Of a stretch of 64,000 bases of DNA, positions 58,201 through 64,000 are shown one piece after another. Where the stretch lies: NCBI RefSeq assembly GCF_002013915.1, contig NZ_MBTF01000036.1, forward strand, positions 124,001 to 188,000, given 5' to 3'. The position numbers and the translations under genes were made by a program. Numbering within the stretch: the stretch's first letter is position 1; every line of letters begins with the position of its first letter. The notes below the pieces were generated by a model. It did no database searches. It was not told where the DNA came from and worked only from the letters and a program-made list of their open reading frames with translations. The stretch is from Mucilaginibacter pedocola. Its GTDB lineage: Bacteria > Bacteroidota > Bacteroidia > Sphingobacteriales > Sphingobacteriaceae.

Positions 58201-61200
58201 GCTTTGTAAATGCTACCGGTACAGCGGCAATATTTAGCTATCCGAAGGGTATTGCTGTTGATAAAAGCGGCAATATTTACGTGGCAGATCAGGGCAACCT
58301 GCGTATACGTAAAATAACCCCGGCGGGCGTGGTTACTACTTTTACAGGTAATGGCAACTACGGCGTAGTTAACGGATCGGCATCGGTTGCAAGCTTTGTT
58401 AGCCCCGGTGCCATGGCTATTGATAAAAACGGTATTTTATATGTTGCCGACAATAACGGCACCGTGATACGTAAAATTACAACTGCCGGCGTGGTAAGTA
58501 CCCTTGCCGGTAGCGGTAATACCGATTATGTTAACGGAACGGGTACTGCGGCAAGTTTTAATAATATACAAGGCCTGGTGGTTGATGCAGCGGGTAACGT
58601 GTACGTATCAGACAGCGGGAACAGCCGCATCAGGAAAGTTACTGCGGCAGGGGTGGTTACTACCCTTGCCGGTGGCGAACCCGCCGGGTATATTGACGGT
58701 ACCGGAGCTAATGCCTATTTTAATAACCCGGGTGGCATTGCCATTGATGGCGCAGGTAATTTATATTTGGCCGATGTATTTAATGGCATTATTCGTAAAG
58801 TTACGCCGGCCGGTGTAGTTACTACGCTGGCGGGTGGCAATTTCAGTTCGGCAGATGGTGTTGGTACCTCCGCAAATTTCAGTGCTTTGAGCCAGGTTAC
58901 AATGAGTAGCAGCGGGAATCTGTATATCGTGGATAACGGCAACACCATCAGGCAAATGAGCATAAACGGCTATACCAGCAATGCGCCGCTTCCGTTAGGC
59001 CTATCGTTCGATAGCAAAACGGGTATCGTATCGGGTACGCCAACTACAGCATCGGCTGCAACTACCTATGCCATGACCGGCAGCAATGTTGGTGGCAGCA
59101 GTACCGCAAACCTAAACATTACCATAATTTATCCACCGGTGGTTACTACAACCGCCCCGGTAACAGCATTTGCTTCCATGGGCGATGTTACCCCGGTACC
59201 TGTTACCATTGATGGCAACGCAACCGTTACCGACCTTAGCAAAACTACCCTGCCATCTGCTTCGGTTGCCATAACAGGCAATTTTACCGCCGGGCAAGAT
59301 GTACTTGCATTTACACCCAATGCGGCTACCATGGGTAATATTGCGGGAAGCTATAACGCAAGCACAGGTGTATTGGCCTTAACATCGGCATCGTCTACCG
59401 CTACACTGGCGCAATGGCAGGCTGCGCTAAGGGCTGTTACCTATAACAACACCAATAACGTTACGCCAAATGTGGCCAACCGTACGGTAACCTTTACCGC
59501 TAACGATGGCCAGTTTACCAGCCTGGCGGCTACCAAAACCATAGCTTTAACCTACACGCCATCGTCAAACGCTAAATTGAGCAGCCTGGCTGTTAGTGCG
59601 GGTGCTTTAAGCCCTGTATTTGCGCAGGCCACCAATGCTTATACCGTTAGTGTGGGCAATTCTGTTTCTTCAACAACGGTATCGCTGGTAACGGCAAGCG
59701 CTAATGCAAAAGTTACGGTCAATGGCACTGCGGTAAACAGTGGTGCCACCTCGGCGGCTATCCCATTAAATGTTGGCGCAAATACTATCACAACAGTAGT
59801 AACCGCACAGGATATGGCCACGGTGTTAACCTATACCGTAACCATAAACCGTAATGCGGCGCAAACCATTACCTTTAACCCGCTTGCGGCAGTTACCTAT
59901 GGTACGGCAGATTATTCGCCGGGTGCTACCAGTACTAATACTACAATACCTATTACCTATACCAGCAGCAATACTGCGGTTGCAACCATAACCCCATCGG
60001 GCCTTATAGATATAGTTGGACCGGGTAATACGGTGATCACGGCCTCGCAAGCCGCGGGTACAGGGTACGATGCTGCCACCCCGGTTGCGCGCACTCTTGT
60101 GGTAAACCCGGCTGTGGTTACCATTACAGCGGCAAACAAATCTAAAAACTATGGGGCTGCAAACCCGGCTTTAACCGTAAGCTATTCGGGTTTTGTAAAT
60201 GGCGATACGCAAACTGTTTTAACCCAGCAGCCAACCATCAGTACCACCGCAACAGCAGCCTCGGCAGCGGGTACTTACCCTATAACTGCTACGGGCGCAA
60301 CTGCGGCTAATTATACGTTTAACTATACTGCCGGTACGCTTACCGTTGGTAAGGTTAGTTTAACTATTACGGCCAACAATCAAACCAAAACGTACGGAGC
60401 GGCTAACCCGGCATTAACAGTAGCCTATTCGGGCTTTGTAAATGGCGATACGCAAACTTCGTTAACCACCTTGCCTGCCGCAAGCACAACAGCTTTGGCG
60501 AGCTCGGGCGCGGGCAGTTATCCTATTTCGGTTTCGGGAGCGGCATCGGCAAATTACAATATCAGTTATGTTGCCGGCACGCTTACTATTGGCAAGGCCA
60601 ACCTTAATATTACTGCCGACAATAAATCGAAGGTATACGGCTCGGCAAACCCTGCTTTAACAGCAAGCTACTCAGGCTTTGTTAATGGCGACAACGCCGT
60701 AACACTGTCGGCCCAGCCAATCTTAAGCACTACTGCAACCACTACATCGGCAGTTGGTACCTATCCTATAACCCTGAGCGGGGCTGCATCAAATAATTAT
60801 AACATTACTTACACCCAGGGCACGCTAACCATTAACGCGGAACAACTAACATTTAACCCTATAGCTACCCAGGTTTATGGTGCAAATGATTTTGCCCCCG
60901 GTGCAACAAGCGCATCGGCCATAATCTACACCAGCAGCAATACAGCAGTTGCAACCATTGTGAGTGGCAATATCCGAATAGTTGGCCCGGGTACATCAAC
61001 CATTACAGCCAACAACGGTTCATCTACTGCTACCCAAACGTTAACAGTTAACCCGGCTGCATTAACCATCACTGCCGACAATAAATCAAAAACAGCAGGC
61101 GCGGCTAATCCGGCACTAACAGTTAGCTATTCGGGTTTTGTAAATGGCGATACACAAGCAAGCCTTAGCACACTGCCGGTGGTATCTACAACCGCTACCA

Positions 61201-64000
61201 CGGCATCGGCAGCGGGTACATACCCAATTACCGTAAGTGGTGCAGCAGCAGCGAAGTATACCATCAACTATGTATCGGGTACTTTAACCGTAACAGGTTC
61301 GGCACTAACGTTCGCTGCCATCCCATCTAAAACCTATGGCGTTGCCGATTTTGACCCGGGTGCTACAGGTAGCGGTACCATAAGCTATACCAGCAGCAAT
61401 ACTGCTGTAGCAACCATTGTTTCGGGCAAAATACATGTGGTAGGGGTAGGCACGTCAACCATAACCGCAACTTCAGGTTCATCAACCGCCACGCAAACGT
61501 TAACCGTAACTCGTGCTGCCCTTGTAATAGCCGCAGCCAATAAAACTAAAACCTACGGTGCAGCAAACCCTGCACTTACGGTGACTTATTCGGGCTTTGT
61601 AAATAGCGATACACAAACTGCTTTATCAACGCAGCCAAGTGTAAGCAGTACGGCAACGGCCACATCGGCAGTAGGTACCTACGCCATTACCGCAAGCGGA
61701 GCGGTATCTGCCAATTACACCATTAGCTACACCGCGGGTACCTTAACTGTAGGCAAAGCTGCTTTAACCATATCTGCCGATAACAAAACAAAAGTTGCCG
61801 GTGCCGCCAACCCTGCTTTAACGGTAAGCTATAACGGGTTTGTAAACAGCGAAACCCAAACTGTGCTTACTTCACAGGCTGTGGTTACTACTGCTGCAAC
61901 AACCTCATCCCCTGCAGGGTCGTATGGCATTAACGTTTCGGGTGCGGCAGCAGCTAACTATACGATAAGCTATGTTGCCGGGGTTTTAACCGTTACTGTA
62001 CCATCCACCACTTTGCCGGTTGTATCATCCTTCACTCCATCGGGCATGTACAATTCAACTATCATTGTCAAAGGCTCAAACTTTACAGGTACTACGGCGG
62101 TCACGCTTGGCGGCAAGCCGGTGTTGTCGTTTACGGTTAGTTCGTCAACCCAAATAGTTGTTGTGCCGGGTACAGCCTCTGCGTCGGGCGATTTAACGGT
62201 AACAAACGGCTCAGGAACGGTTACTAAAGCAGGGTTTGTGTTTGTAGAGCCAATTAAAAGGCCTGCTCTTACTTATGTAACACCACAAACCTTAACTGCC
62301 GGAACTACAATATCACCCATCCTGCCATCCAACAGCAGCGACGCGATACCTTCGGGTACTTATGGCAGCACTACGGCCTTTGCCGGTGCCACAAATGCCG
62401 GCGCAGCAAACGGCACCGGAGCAGCGGCTACCTTTAATGGGCCGGTAAGTATGGCAAAAGATGCATCGCTTAATATTTATGTAGCCGATGCAAAAAATAA
62501 CCTGATCCGTAAGATCACCCCGGCGGGCGTGGTTACTACTTTTGCCGGTAGCGGTGTGGCAGGCTCGGCAAATGGCATAGGTACTGCGGCGAGCTTTAAC
62601 AACCCCGTTGGCCTGTCTTCGGACCCGGCGGGTAACTTATACGTAGCAGATAAAGGCAATAACCTTATCCGCAAAATAACCCCGGACGGCGAAGTAACCA
62701 CTTTTGCAGGCAGCCTTACTGCCGGTGCAGTAAATGCCACCGGTACGGCAGCAAGGTTTAATGCGCCGGTAGCAATAGCTACAGATGTTACCTCGAATAT
62801 TTATGTGGCTGAAGAGGGTAATAACCTTATCAGGAAAATAACGCCGCTGGGTGTTGTAACTACCCTGGCCGGTAGCGGTGTTGCCGGCTTTGTAAACGGT
62901 ACAGGTACCGAAGCATCCTTTAACAAGCCTGCAGGTTTGGCTGTTGACTTTAGCGGTTCGGTTTACGTTGCCGATCAGGCCAACAACGTTATACGGAAAA
63001 TATTAAAAACCGGTGTAGTGAGCACTTTTGCCGGTAGCGGAACTGCAGGCGCTGTAAACGGAACAGGCGAGGCGGCAAGCTTTAATGCTCCATATGGCCT
63101 TACTATTGATGACGGCGGCAGCTTGTATGTTGCCGACCAAACCAACCACCGTATAAGGAAGGTTAACATTTATGCACAGGTTACAACCATTGCCGGTGGC
63201 GCTGCCTCGGGCATAACAAATTCAATTGGCAGCACGGCGCAGTTTCAAACCCCGGTTGGCGTGGTCTTCGACGGAAAAGCTAACCTGTATGTTACCGATA
63301 GTGGCAATAACCTGGTGCGTAAAATAGCAATAACAGGGTATAGGTATACGCCAAGCTTGCCTGCAGGGCTTAGTTTATCGGTAACAACAGGCGTTATAAC
63401 AGGCACACCAACAACAGCAGGTACAAACACTTATTCCATAATTGGTTACAATGGTTACGGCAGTTCAACAGCAACGCTTGCCATTACCGTATTGCCGGCT
63501 CCTGCAGCCCCGGCAATTAGCTACAATGGCAATAAAACCTTCGTAGTTGATTCGGCCATTGAACCGGTAGTGCCTGCTAATTCCGGTGGGGCCATACCTG
63601 CCACAGTATTTGCACAAGTAAGTACAGTTGCCGGAAACGCCGGTGTAACAGGCGCTACCAATGGCACAGGCACGGCCGCCACGTTCAACGGGCCACGCGG
63701 GCTTTTGGTAGATACAGCAGGCAACTTATTTGTTACCGACGCGAATAACTTCCTTATCCGAAAAATTACACCTGCCGGCGTAGTTACCACTTATGCAGGT
63801 AGAGGCACAGCGGGGGCTACGGGCGGGGCGCTGCTATCTTCGAGCTTTAATAATGCAAAAGGTATTACCATGGACGTATATGGCAATATTTATATTGGTG
63901 ATACCGGTAACGAACGTATCCGGAAAATTACCCCCGAGGGTGCTGTTTCTACTTTTGTAGGTAGTAGCACAGCCGGTTTTGTTAACGCTGGTGGCACGGC
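49263..64000 (+). CDS. Giant secreted NHL-propeller / He_PIG / MBG protein (3' end outside window)
   Basis: One frame stays open from the ATG at 49263 to the right edge, giving at least 4912 residues; frame continuity was checked at several points up to 63870. A signal peptide (MRRFLQACASLLVVTAFAPL, cleavage near LLLKAQ) predicts export. The order is: eight modules of linker + six NHL blades + He_PIG (49338-59130); a central Ig/cadherin-like/MBG/TIG region (59134-62250); a ninth module; and the start of a tenth. NHL blades follow the consensus P-x-G-(I/L)-A-(I/V)-D-x-x-G-N-(I/L/V)-Y-V-A-D-x-x-N-N-x-I-R-K-I-T-P-A-G-V-V-T-T-L-A-G. The protein is rich in Ala, Gly, Thr and Val and very poor in Cys. 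Such proteins in this phylum often end in a type IX secretion C-terminal domain, which would lie outside the window. A cell-surface adhesion or polymer-binding role is inferred. Confidence 0.92.
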   Translation, partial: MRRFLQACASLLVVTAFAPLLLKAQVSAPSLSIAGPKNYTGGTDIGVLSPTNTGGAIPGGLYAQTSIVKNDFYSSFGIVADAAGNVYVADGGNTIQKVTPTGLVTRFVGNSNVGLVNGTGSAATFYHIRGLAIDAAGYIYVTDADNNAIRKVSPYGVVTTLAGNGTGGFTNGTGAAARFNSPGGIAIDANGNLYVADMGNNAIRKVTPSGVVTTLAGNGTADYVNATGTAARFSNPQGVAVDAAGNVYVADAGNISVRKITPAGVVTTLAGSPGNYGALDGTGTAASFYQPSGLAIDGNGNLYLTDLQNNLIRMITSAGVVTTIAGGQDNHIDGVGLLAAFDNPSGIFYDGAGALYISEYLRIRKVSITGYSVSPQLPAGLSFDASTGSITGTPVLAKAATNYTIKGYNTGGSSSAQVSIAVTGSITLPPAPVNAPVISYGGAKSYPVGTAIANLTPTNTGGAVPAQVYGQVSTFVGGITGLAASDYGTISAGIVRDAQGNTYYSETGNHLIRKVTPAGVKSVFAGSGVAGSANGQGQAASFNKPQGLAIDAAGNIYVADNNNNQIRKISPAGIVSTLLGNGVAGNYTGSATSSAIYRPQWVAVDANGTVYATGISNSRVYKISPNGTVSQLANLSNPQGIAVDALFNVYVIDNYVVNKITPDGVVSVLAGSGAAQTTDGQGVNAAFYNPAGIYADKQGNLFVTELYGQAVRRVSPTGLVTTVAGGGNGDGIGAGAGFNSPVNLTGDTDGNLYVVDFYNYAIRKVATTGFGLKGTLPAGLLFDGATGTISGTPILAKAATSYSITAYNAGGSSTATVSIAATGTIAVTPPPVSAPAIAYAGPQSYAAGNAITNLVPTNTGGAVPALSFGQVSTFATVSGLASSDNGTISSGIVMDTQGNVYYTEGGNNLIRKITPAGVKSIFAGSGTAGSANGQGTAARFNRPQGLAIDAAGNIYVADNNNNLIRKITPAGLVSTYAGTGIAANADGPASSAGFNKPMWLAVDKVGSIYVTDNNSQFVRKINPNGFVTTLASTDRPQGIAVDALFNVYVADGATHNIRKISPDGTVSVFAGSGNTDSVDGQGTAASFYNPAGIYIDAQRNLYVSEFGGARVRLVSPTGLVTTVAGGGKGDGLGTAAGFSTPAGLTGDGAGNLYVVDYYANAIRKVAVAGYSLKSILPGGLNFDGATGTISGIPLLAKAAANYTITAYNAGGSSTATVNIAVTGTPAAPAAIAAPVISYAGPQSYVSGTTISALTPSNSGGAIPATVYGQTTTFAGTGVGGLNSGPVANASFNIPKDITVDVYGNVYVLDGNQVIRKISSAGIVSIFAGNGQQGYMDGTGTSAIFNNPAGMATDLLGNLYVADSYNHVIRKITPAGVVTTLAGTAGSAGYTDATGTSAMFNYPSALVVDASRNVYVVDRYNFVIRKISPSGVVTTVAGTPGGQGHVDGTGTAAMFNWMNGIALDGTSTLYVLDDNNTIRKVTTAGVVTTFAGTGTQGNVDGAGTAAMFNNPTGITVDKAGNIYVADYNNNKVRKITKTGLVSTLAGNGTAGFNNGTGGEATFKYPYGIAVDPQGNVYVSDVSNNVIRKITATGYTTDSALPAGLTLDPATGTISGKPTNPQAATTYSITGINGGGSSTATVSIAVTGSIATTPIVAAPQISYAGPKTYPVGTAITALNPANSGGAVPATVYAQISTLTNLQTSGYTAIADRNGNIYVAYSNKIIKLSSAGVSSVLAGSDYSGFANGKGSAASFSTILDMVCDAAGNLYVADYGNQLIRKVSPAGVVTTLAGLAGTSGSVNGSPAVATFSNLRGIAIDASGNVYVNDSNLIRKITPAGNVTTLAGSGDYGSANGTGTSASFRTLYGIAIDAAGNLYVSDETNHDIRKITPAGVVTRFAGVPTEPGNVNGSAGAAKFSSPHGLAIDVAGNLYVADYGNQLIRKITPAGEVSTLVGAGGMGSIDGIGTQASVWYPQNVAMDASGNLLEVDYNNIVRKISLNGYTISSPLPAGLTFDATTGSITGTPILATAAGSYVVTAYNAGGSSSAIVNITVTGTIAPPVNPVAPPAITYASPKTYPVGTPIATLSPTNSGGAVPAAAYARVADFLPALGGTATSSTTDATGNIYYIVANQIFKATPTGAVTLIAGTAEAGSLNSVATASSFNSPQGIAVDAAGNIYVADMGNNLIRKIGTNGMVTTVAGNADLVAGRVDGPAALARFNVPIGIVVDAFGSLFVIDRNNSIIRKISTDGIVSTFAGNTVNGSEDGTGTNAKFNGPSGIAIDLSGNLYVSQSGDKLIRKITPAAVVTTLAGSQYSSGSTDGTGTGAAFAMPSGLATDAAGNVYVADYNTIRKITPAGVVTTLAGNGTSGGINGTGSSASFNYLFSVAVGASGELYATDYNNSIRKVSIHGYTIAGLLPPGLSLDATTGSISGTPLAASAATNYTVTAYNAGGSSTATVNIATTGTIAPPVNPVNAPAISYATPQNYTAGTAVTLSPTNTGGAVPATVYGQTKSFGGALPSNTILGIAINPAGNVAIPSNNQILKVNPNGTINTLAGDGTEGSNNGDANAASFAGPEGMVYDAAGNLYITTPRSNTIRKITPEGIVSTFAGSGAVGAADGPGTQASFNYPNNMAIDSYGNLYVSDCYNNMIRRISPAGLVTTLAGNTVAGSANGTGTSASFNSPQGIAVDASGNVFVADGNNGLIRKITPAGVVTTLAGSGNMDYTDATGTAASFYYPHGLAIDKAGNLYVADTYNQSIRKVTQAGVVTTLAGNRNAPGLRNGVGVLASFAYPYSVAVDTLGNVYAGDTNNQLRVISATGYTLTGTLPDGLAFDGATGTISGTPLVATVAKNYGVTAYNAGGSSTATVNITISGTATVPAATAAPVIAYATPQTYAVGLPITNLSPTNTGGAIPADIYANVTTLAGNNTNGHDDGKVGEATFGSLTGLATDAYGNIYTSENDNYIRKITPSGFVSTVAGNGSNGFVNATGTAAIFSYPKGIAVDKSGNIYVADQGNLRIRKITPAGVVTTFTGNGNYGVVNGSASVASFVSPGAMAIDKNGILYVADNNGTVIRKITTAGVVSTLAGSGNTDYVNGTGTAASFNNIQGLVVDAAGNVYVSDSGNSRIRKVTAAGVVTTLAGGEPAGYIDGTGANAYFNNPGGIAIDGAGNLYLADVFNGIIRKVTPAGVVTTLAGGNFSSADGVGTSANFSALSQVTMSSSGNLYIVDNGNTIRQMSINGYTSNAPLPLGLSFDSKTGIVSGTPTTASAATTYAMTGSNVGGSSTANLNITIIYPPVVTTTAPVTAFASMGDVTPVPVTIDGNATVTDLSKTTLPSASVAITGNFTAGQDVLAFTPNAATMGNIAGSYNASTGVLALTSASSTATLAQWQAALRAVTYNNTNNVTPNVANRTVTFTANDGQFTSLAATKTIALTYTPSSNAKLSSLAVSAGALSPVFAQATNAYTVSVGNSVSSTTVSLVTASANAKVTVNGTAVNSGATSAAIPLNVGANTITTVVTAQDMATVLTYTVTINRNAAQTITFNPLAAVTYGTADYSPGATSTNTTIPITYTSSNTAVATITPSGLIDIVGPGNTVITASQAAGTGYDAATPVARTLVVNPAVVTITAANKSKNYGAANPALTVSYSGFVNGDTQTVLTQQPTISTTATAASAAGTYPITATGATAANYTFNYTAGTLTVGKVSLTITANNQTKTYGAANPALTVAYSGFVNGDTQTSLTTLPAASTTALASSGAGSYPISVSGAASANYNISYVAGTLTIGKANLNITADNKSKVYGSANPALTASYSGFVNGDNAVTLSAQPILSTTATTTSAVGTYPITLSGAASNNYNITYTQGTLTINAEQLTFNPIATQVYGANDFAPGATSASAIIYTSSNTAVATIVSGNIRIVGPGTSTITANNGSSTATQTLTVNPAALTITADNKSKTAGAANPALTVSYSGFVNGDTQASLSTLPVVSTTATTASAAGTYPITVSGAAAAKYTINYVSGTLTVTGSALTFAAIPSKTYGVADFDPGATGSGTISYTSSNTAVATIVSGKIHVVGVGTSTITATSGSSTATQTLTVTRAALVIAAANKTKTYGAANPALTVTYSGFVNSDTQTALSTQPSVSSTATATSAVGTYAITASGAVSANYTISYTAGTLTVGKAALTISADNKTKVAGAANPALTVSYNGFVNSETQTVLTSQAVVTTAATTSSPAGSYGINVSGAAAANYTISYVAGVLTVTVPSTTLPVVSSFTPSGMYNSTIIVKGSNFTGTTAVTLGGKPVLSFTVSSSTQIVVVPGTASASGDLTVTNGSGTVTKAGFVFVEPIKRPALTYVTPQTLTAGTTISPILPSNSSDAIPSGTYGSTTAFAGATNAGAANGTGAAATFNGPVSMAKDASLNIYVADAKNNLIRKITPAGVVTTFAGSGVAGSANGIGTAASFNNPVGLSSDPAGNLYVADKGNNLIRKITPDGEVTTFAGSLTAGAVNATGTAARFNAPVAIATDVTSNIYVAEEGNNLIRKITPLGVVTTLAGSGVAGFVNGTGTEASFNKPAGLAVDFSGSVYVADQANNVIRKILKTGVVSTFAGSGTAGAVNGTGEAASFNAPYGLTIDDGGSLYVADQTNHRIRKVNIYAQVTTIAGGAASGITNSIGSTAQFQTPVGVVFDGKANLYVTDSGNNLVRKIAITGYRYTPSLPAGLSLSVTTGVITGTPTTAGTNTYSIIGYNGYGSSTATLAITVLPAPAAPAISYNGNKTFVVDSAIEPVVPANSGGAIPATVFAQVSTVAGNAGVTGATNGTGTAATFNGPRGLLVDTAGNLFVTDANNFLIRKITPAGVVTTYAGRGTAGATGGALLSSSFNNAKGITMDVYGNIYIGDTGNERIRKITPEGAVSTFVGSSTAGFVNAGGT
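49338..59130 (+). repeat. Eight tandem propeller modules (six NHL blades + He_PIG each)
   Basis: Module starts are 49338, 50559, 51756, 52953, 54222, 55443, 56670 and 57897, giving lengths of about 1197-1269 bp. Each begins with a linker of the type API-YAGPK-YPVGTAI then LSPTNTGGAVPA, continues with exactly six NHL units counted by eye, and ends with a He_PIG Ig-like domain (GYT, LPAGLSFDATTGTISGTP, YNAGGSSTATVNIAVTGT). The repetition is at protein level; DNA of most modules has diverged, except modules 2 and 3, which are visibly closer. Confidence 0.9.
59134..62250 (+). repeat. Central Ig-like, cadherin-like, MBG and IPT/TIG domain core
   Basis: In order: an Ig/cadherin-like domain (59142-59565, VAITGNFTAGQDVLAFTP), a cadherin-like beta-sandwich (about 59571-59855, LSSLAVSAGALSPVF), then six MBG domains (about 60119, 60358, 60598, 61060, 61522 and 61760; motif ITADNKSKxYGAANPALTVS, then YSGFVNGDTQ). 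Three bacterial Ig-like units with YTSSNTAVATI (about 59862, 60842 and 61304) are interleaved. Last is an IPT/TIG domain (about 62008-62250, SSFTPSGMYNSTIIVKGSNF). This stretch has no NHL blades. Confidence 0.8.
62259..64000 (+). repeat. Ninth propeller module and start of the tenth
   Basis: Module 9 (62259-63509) again has a linker, six NHL units and a He_PIG domain (about 63336-63492, LPAGLSLSVTTGVITGTP). Module 10 begins at 63510 with APAISYNGNKTF; two blades are complete when the window ends. The modular pattern therefore resumes after the MBG core. Confidence 0.88.

Noticed and set aside
58504..58818. Plus-strand 104-codon frame within the giant gene
   Set aside because: Different frame from the NHL coding frame, which is continuous through this region; an out-of-frame shadow.
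49263..64000. Possible CRISPR array or DNA tandem repeat
   Set aside because: The periodicity is about 150-170 bp and 1.2 kb at protein level with degenerate DNA and an open frame; there are no short identical repeats with unique spacers and no cas genes.

Overview
The window reads as chromosomal DNA of a Bacteroidota bacterium, most likely a Sphingobacteriaceae soil or plant-associated glycan degrader of the Mucilaginibacter/Pedobacter type. The reasons are two SusC/SusD pairs, a hybrid two-component system (HTCS) regulator, many signal-peptide and lipoprotein genes, Bacteroidota-type promoters (-7 TAnnTTTG) and an NHL/MBG-domain giant surface protein. The genus is inference; the phylum is well supported. 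I see no rRNA, tRNA, CRISPR, IS element or prophage.

Layout. 1-3.7 kb: a DUF4132-type protein (possibly cut at the window edge) and a membrane TPR/HTH regulator. 3.9-8.8 kb: a three-gene phytate operon (TonB-dependent receptor, very acidic lipoprotein, beta-propeller phytase). 8.8-10.6 kb: an aldo/keto reductase and AraC regulator operon on the minus strand. 10.9-15.9 kb: a DUF4965 glutaminase-A-like secreted protein, an acyltransferase and an Imm26-family protein. 15.9-22.9 kb: a GH2 enzyme and a 1186-residue FG-GAP/ASPIC lipoprotein on the minus strand, divergent from a vanadium-haloperoxidase-like lipoprotein. 23.1-39.5 kb: PUL 1, with an HTCS sensor/regulator divergent from susC-susD-DUF3823-GH2-GH127-like, then a YdcF-family protein and an unrecognised secreted protein. 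39.9-47.8 kb: PUL 2 (susC-susD-GH92-GDPD). 48.0-48.7 kb: a PAS-LuxR regulator.

From 49263 to the right edge one uninterrupted reading frame encodes more than 4912 residues of a giant secreted protein. It is the most striking object here. It is built from about 1.2 kb modules, each a linker, exactly six NHL blades and a He_PIG domain. Eight modules are followed by a core of Ig-like, cadherin-like, MBG and IPT/TIG domains, then a ninth module and the start of a tenth. The linker in front of each propeller resembles the strand missing from its sixth blade, suggesting 'Velcro' ring closure.

How the genes work together. The two PULs bind, import and hydrolyse plant or microbial glycans (GH2, GH127-like, GH92). 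The phytase operon and the secreted GDPD add phosphate release. In both PULs an intrinsic-terminator-like hairpin separates the outer-membrane uptake genes from the hydrolases, probably setting relative expression. Several promoters carry direct repeats with a 21-22 bp pitch or short palindromes that could be operators; these are inferences from sequence pattern alone.
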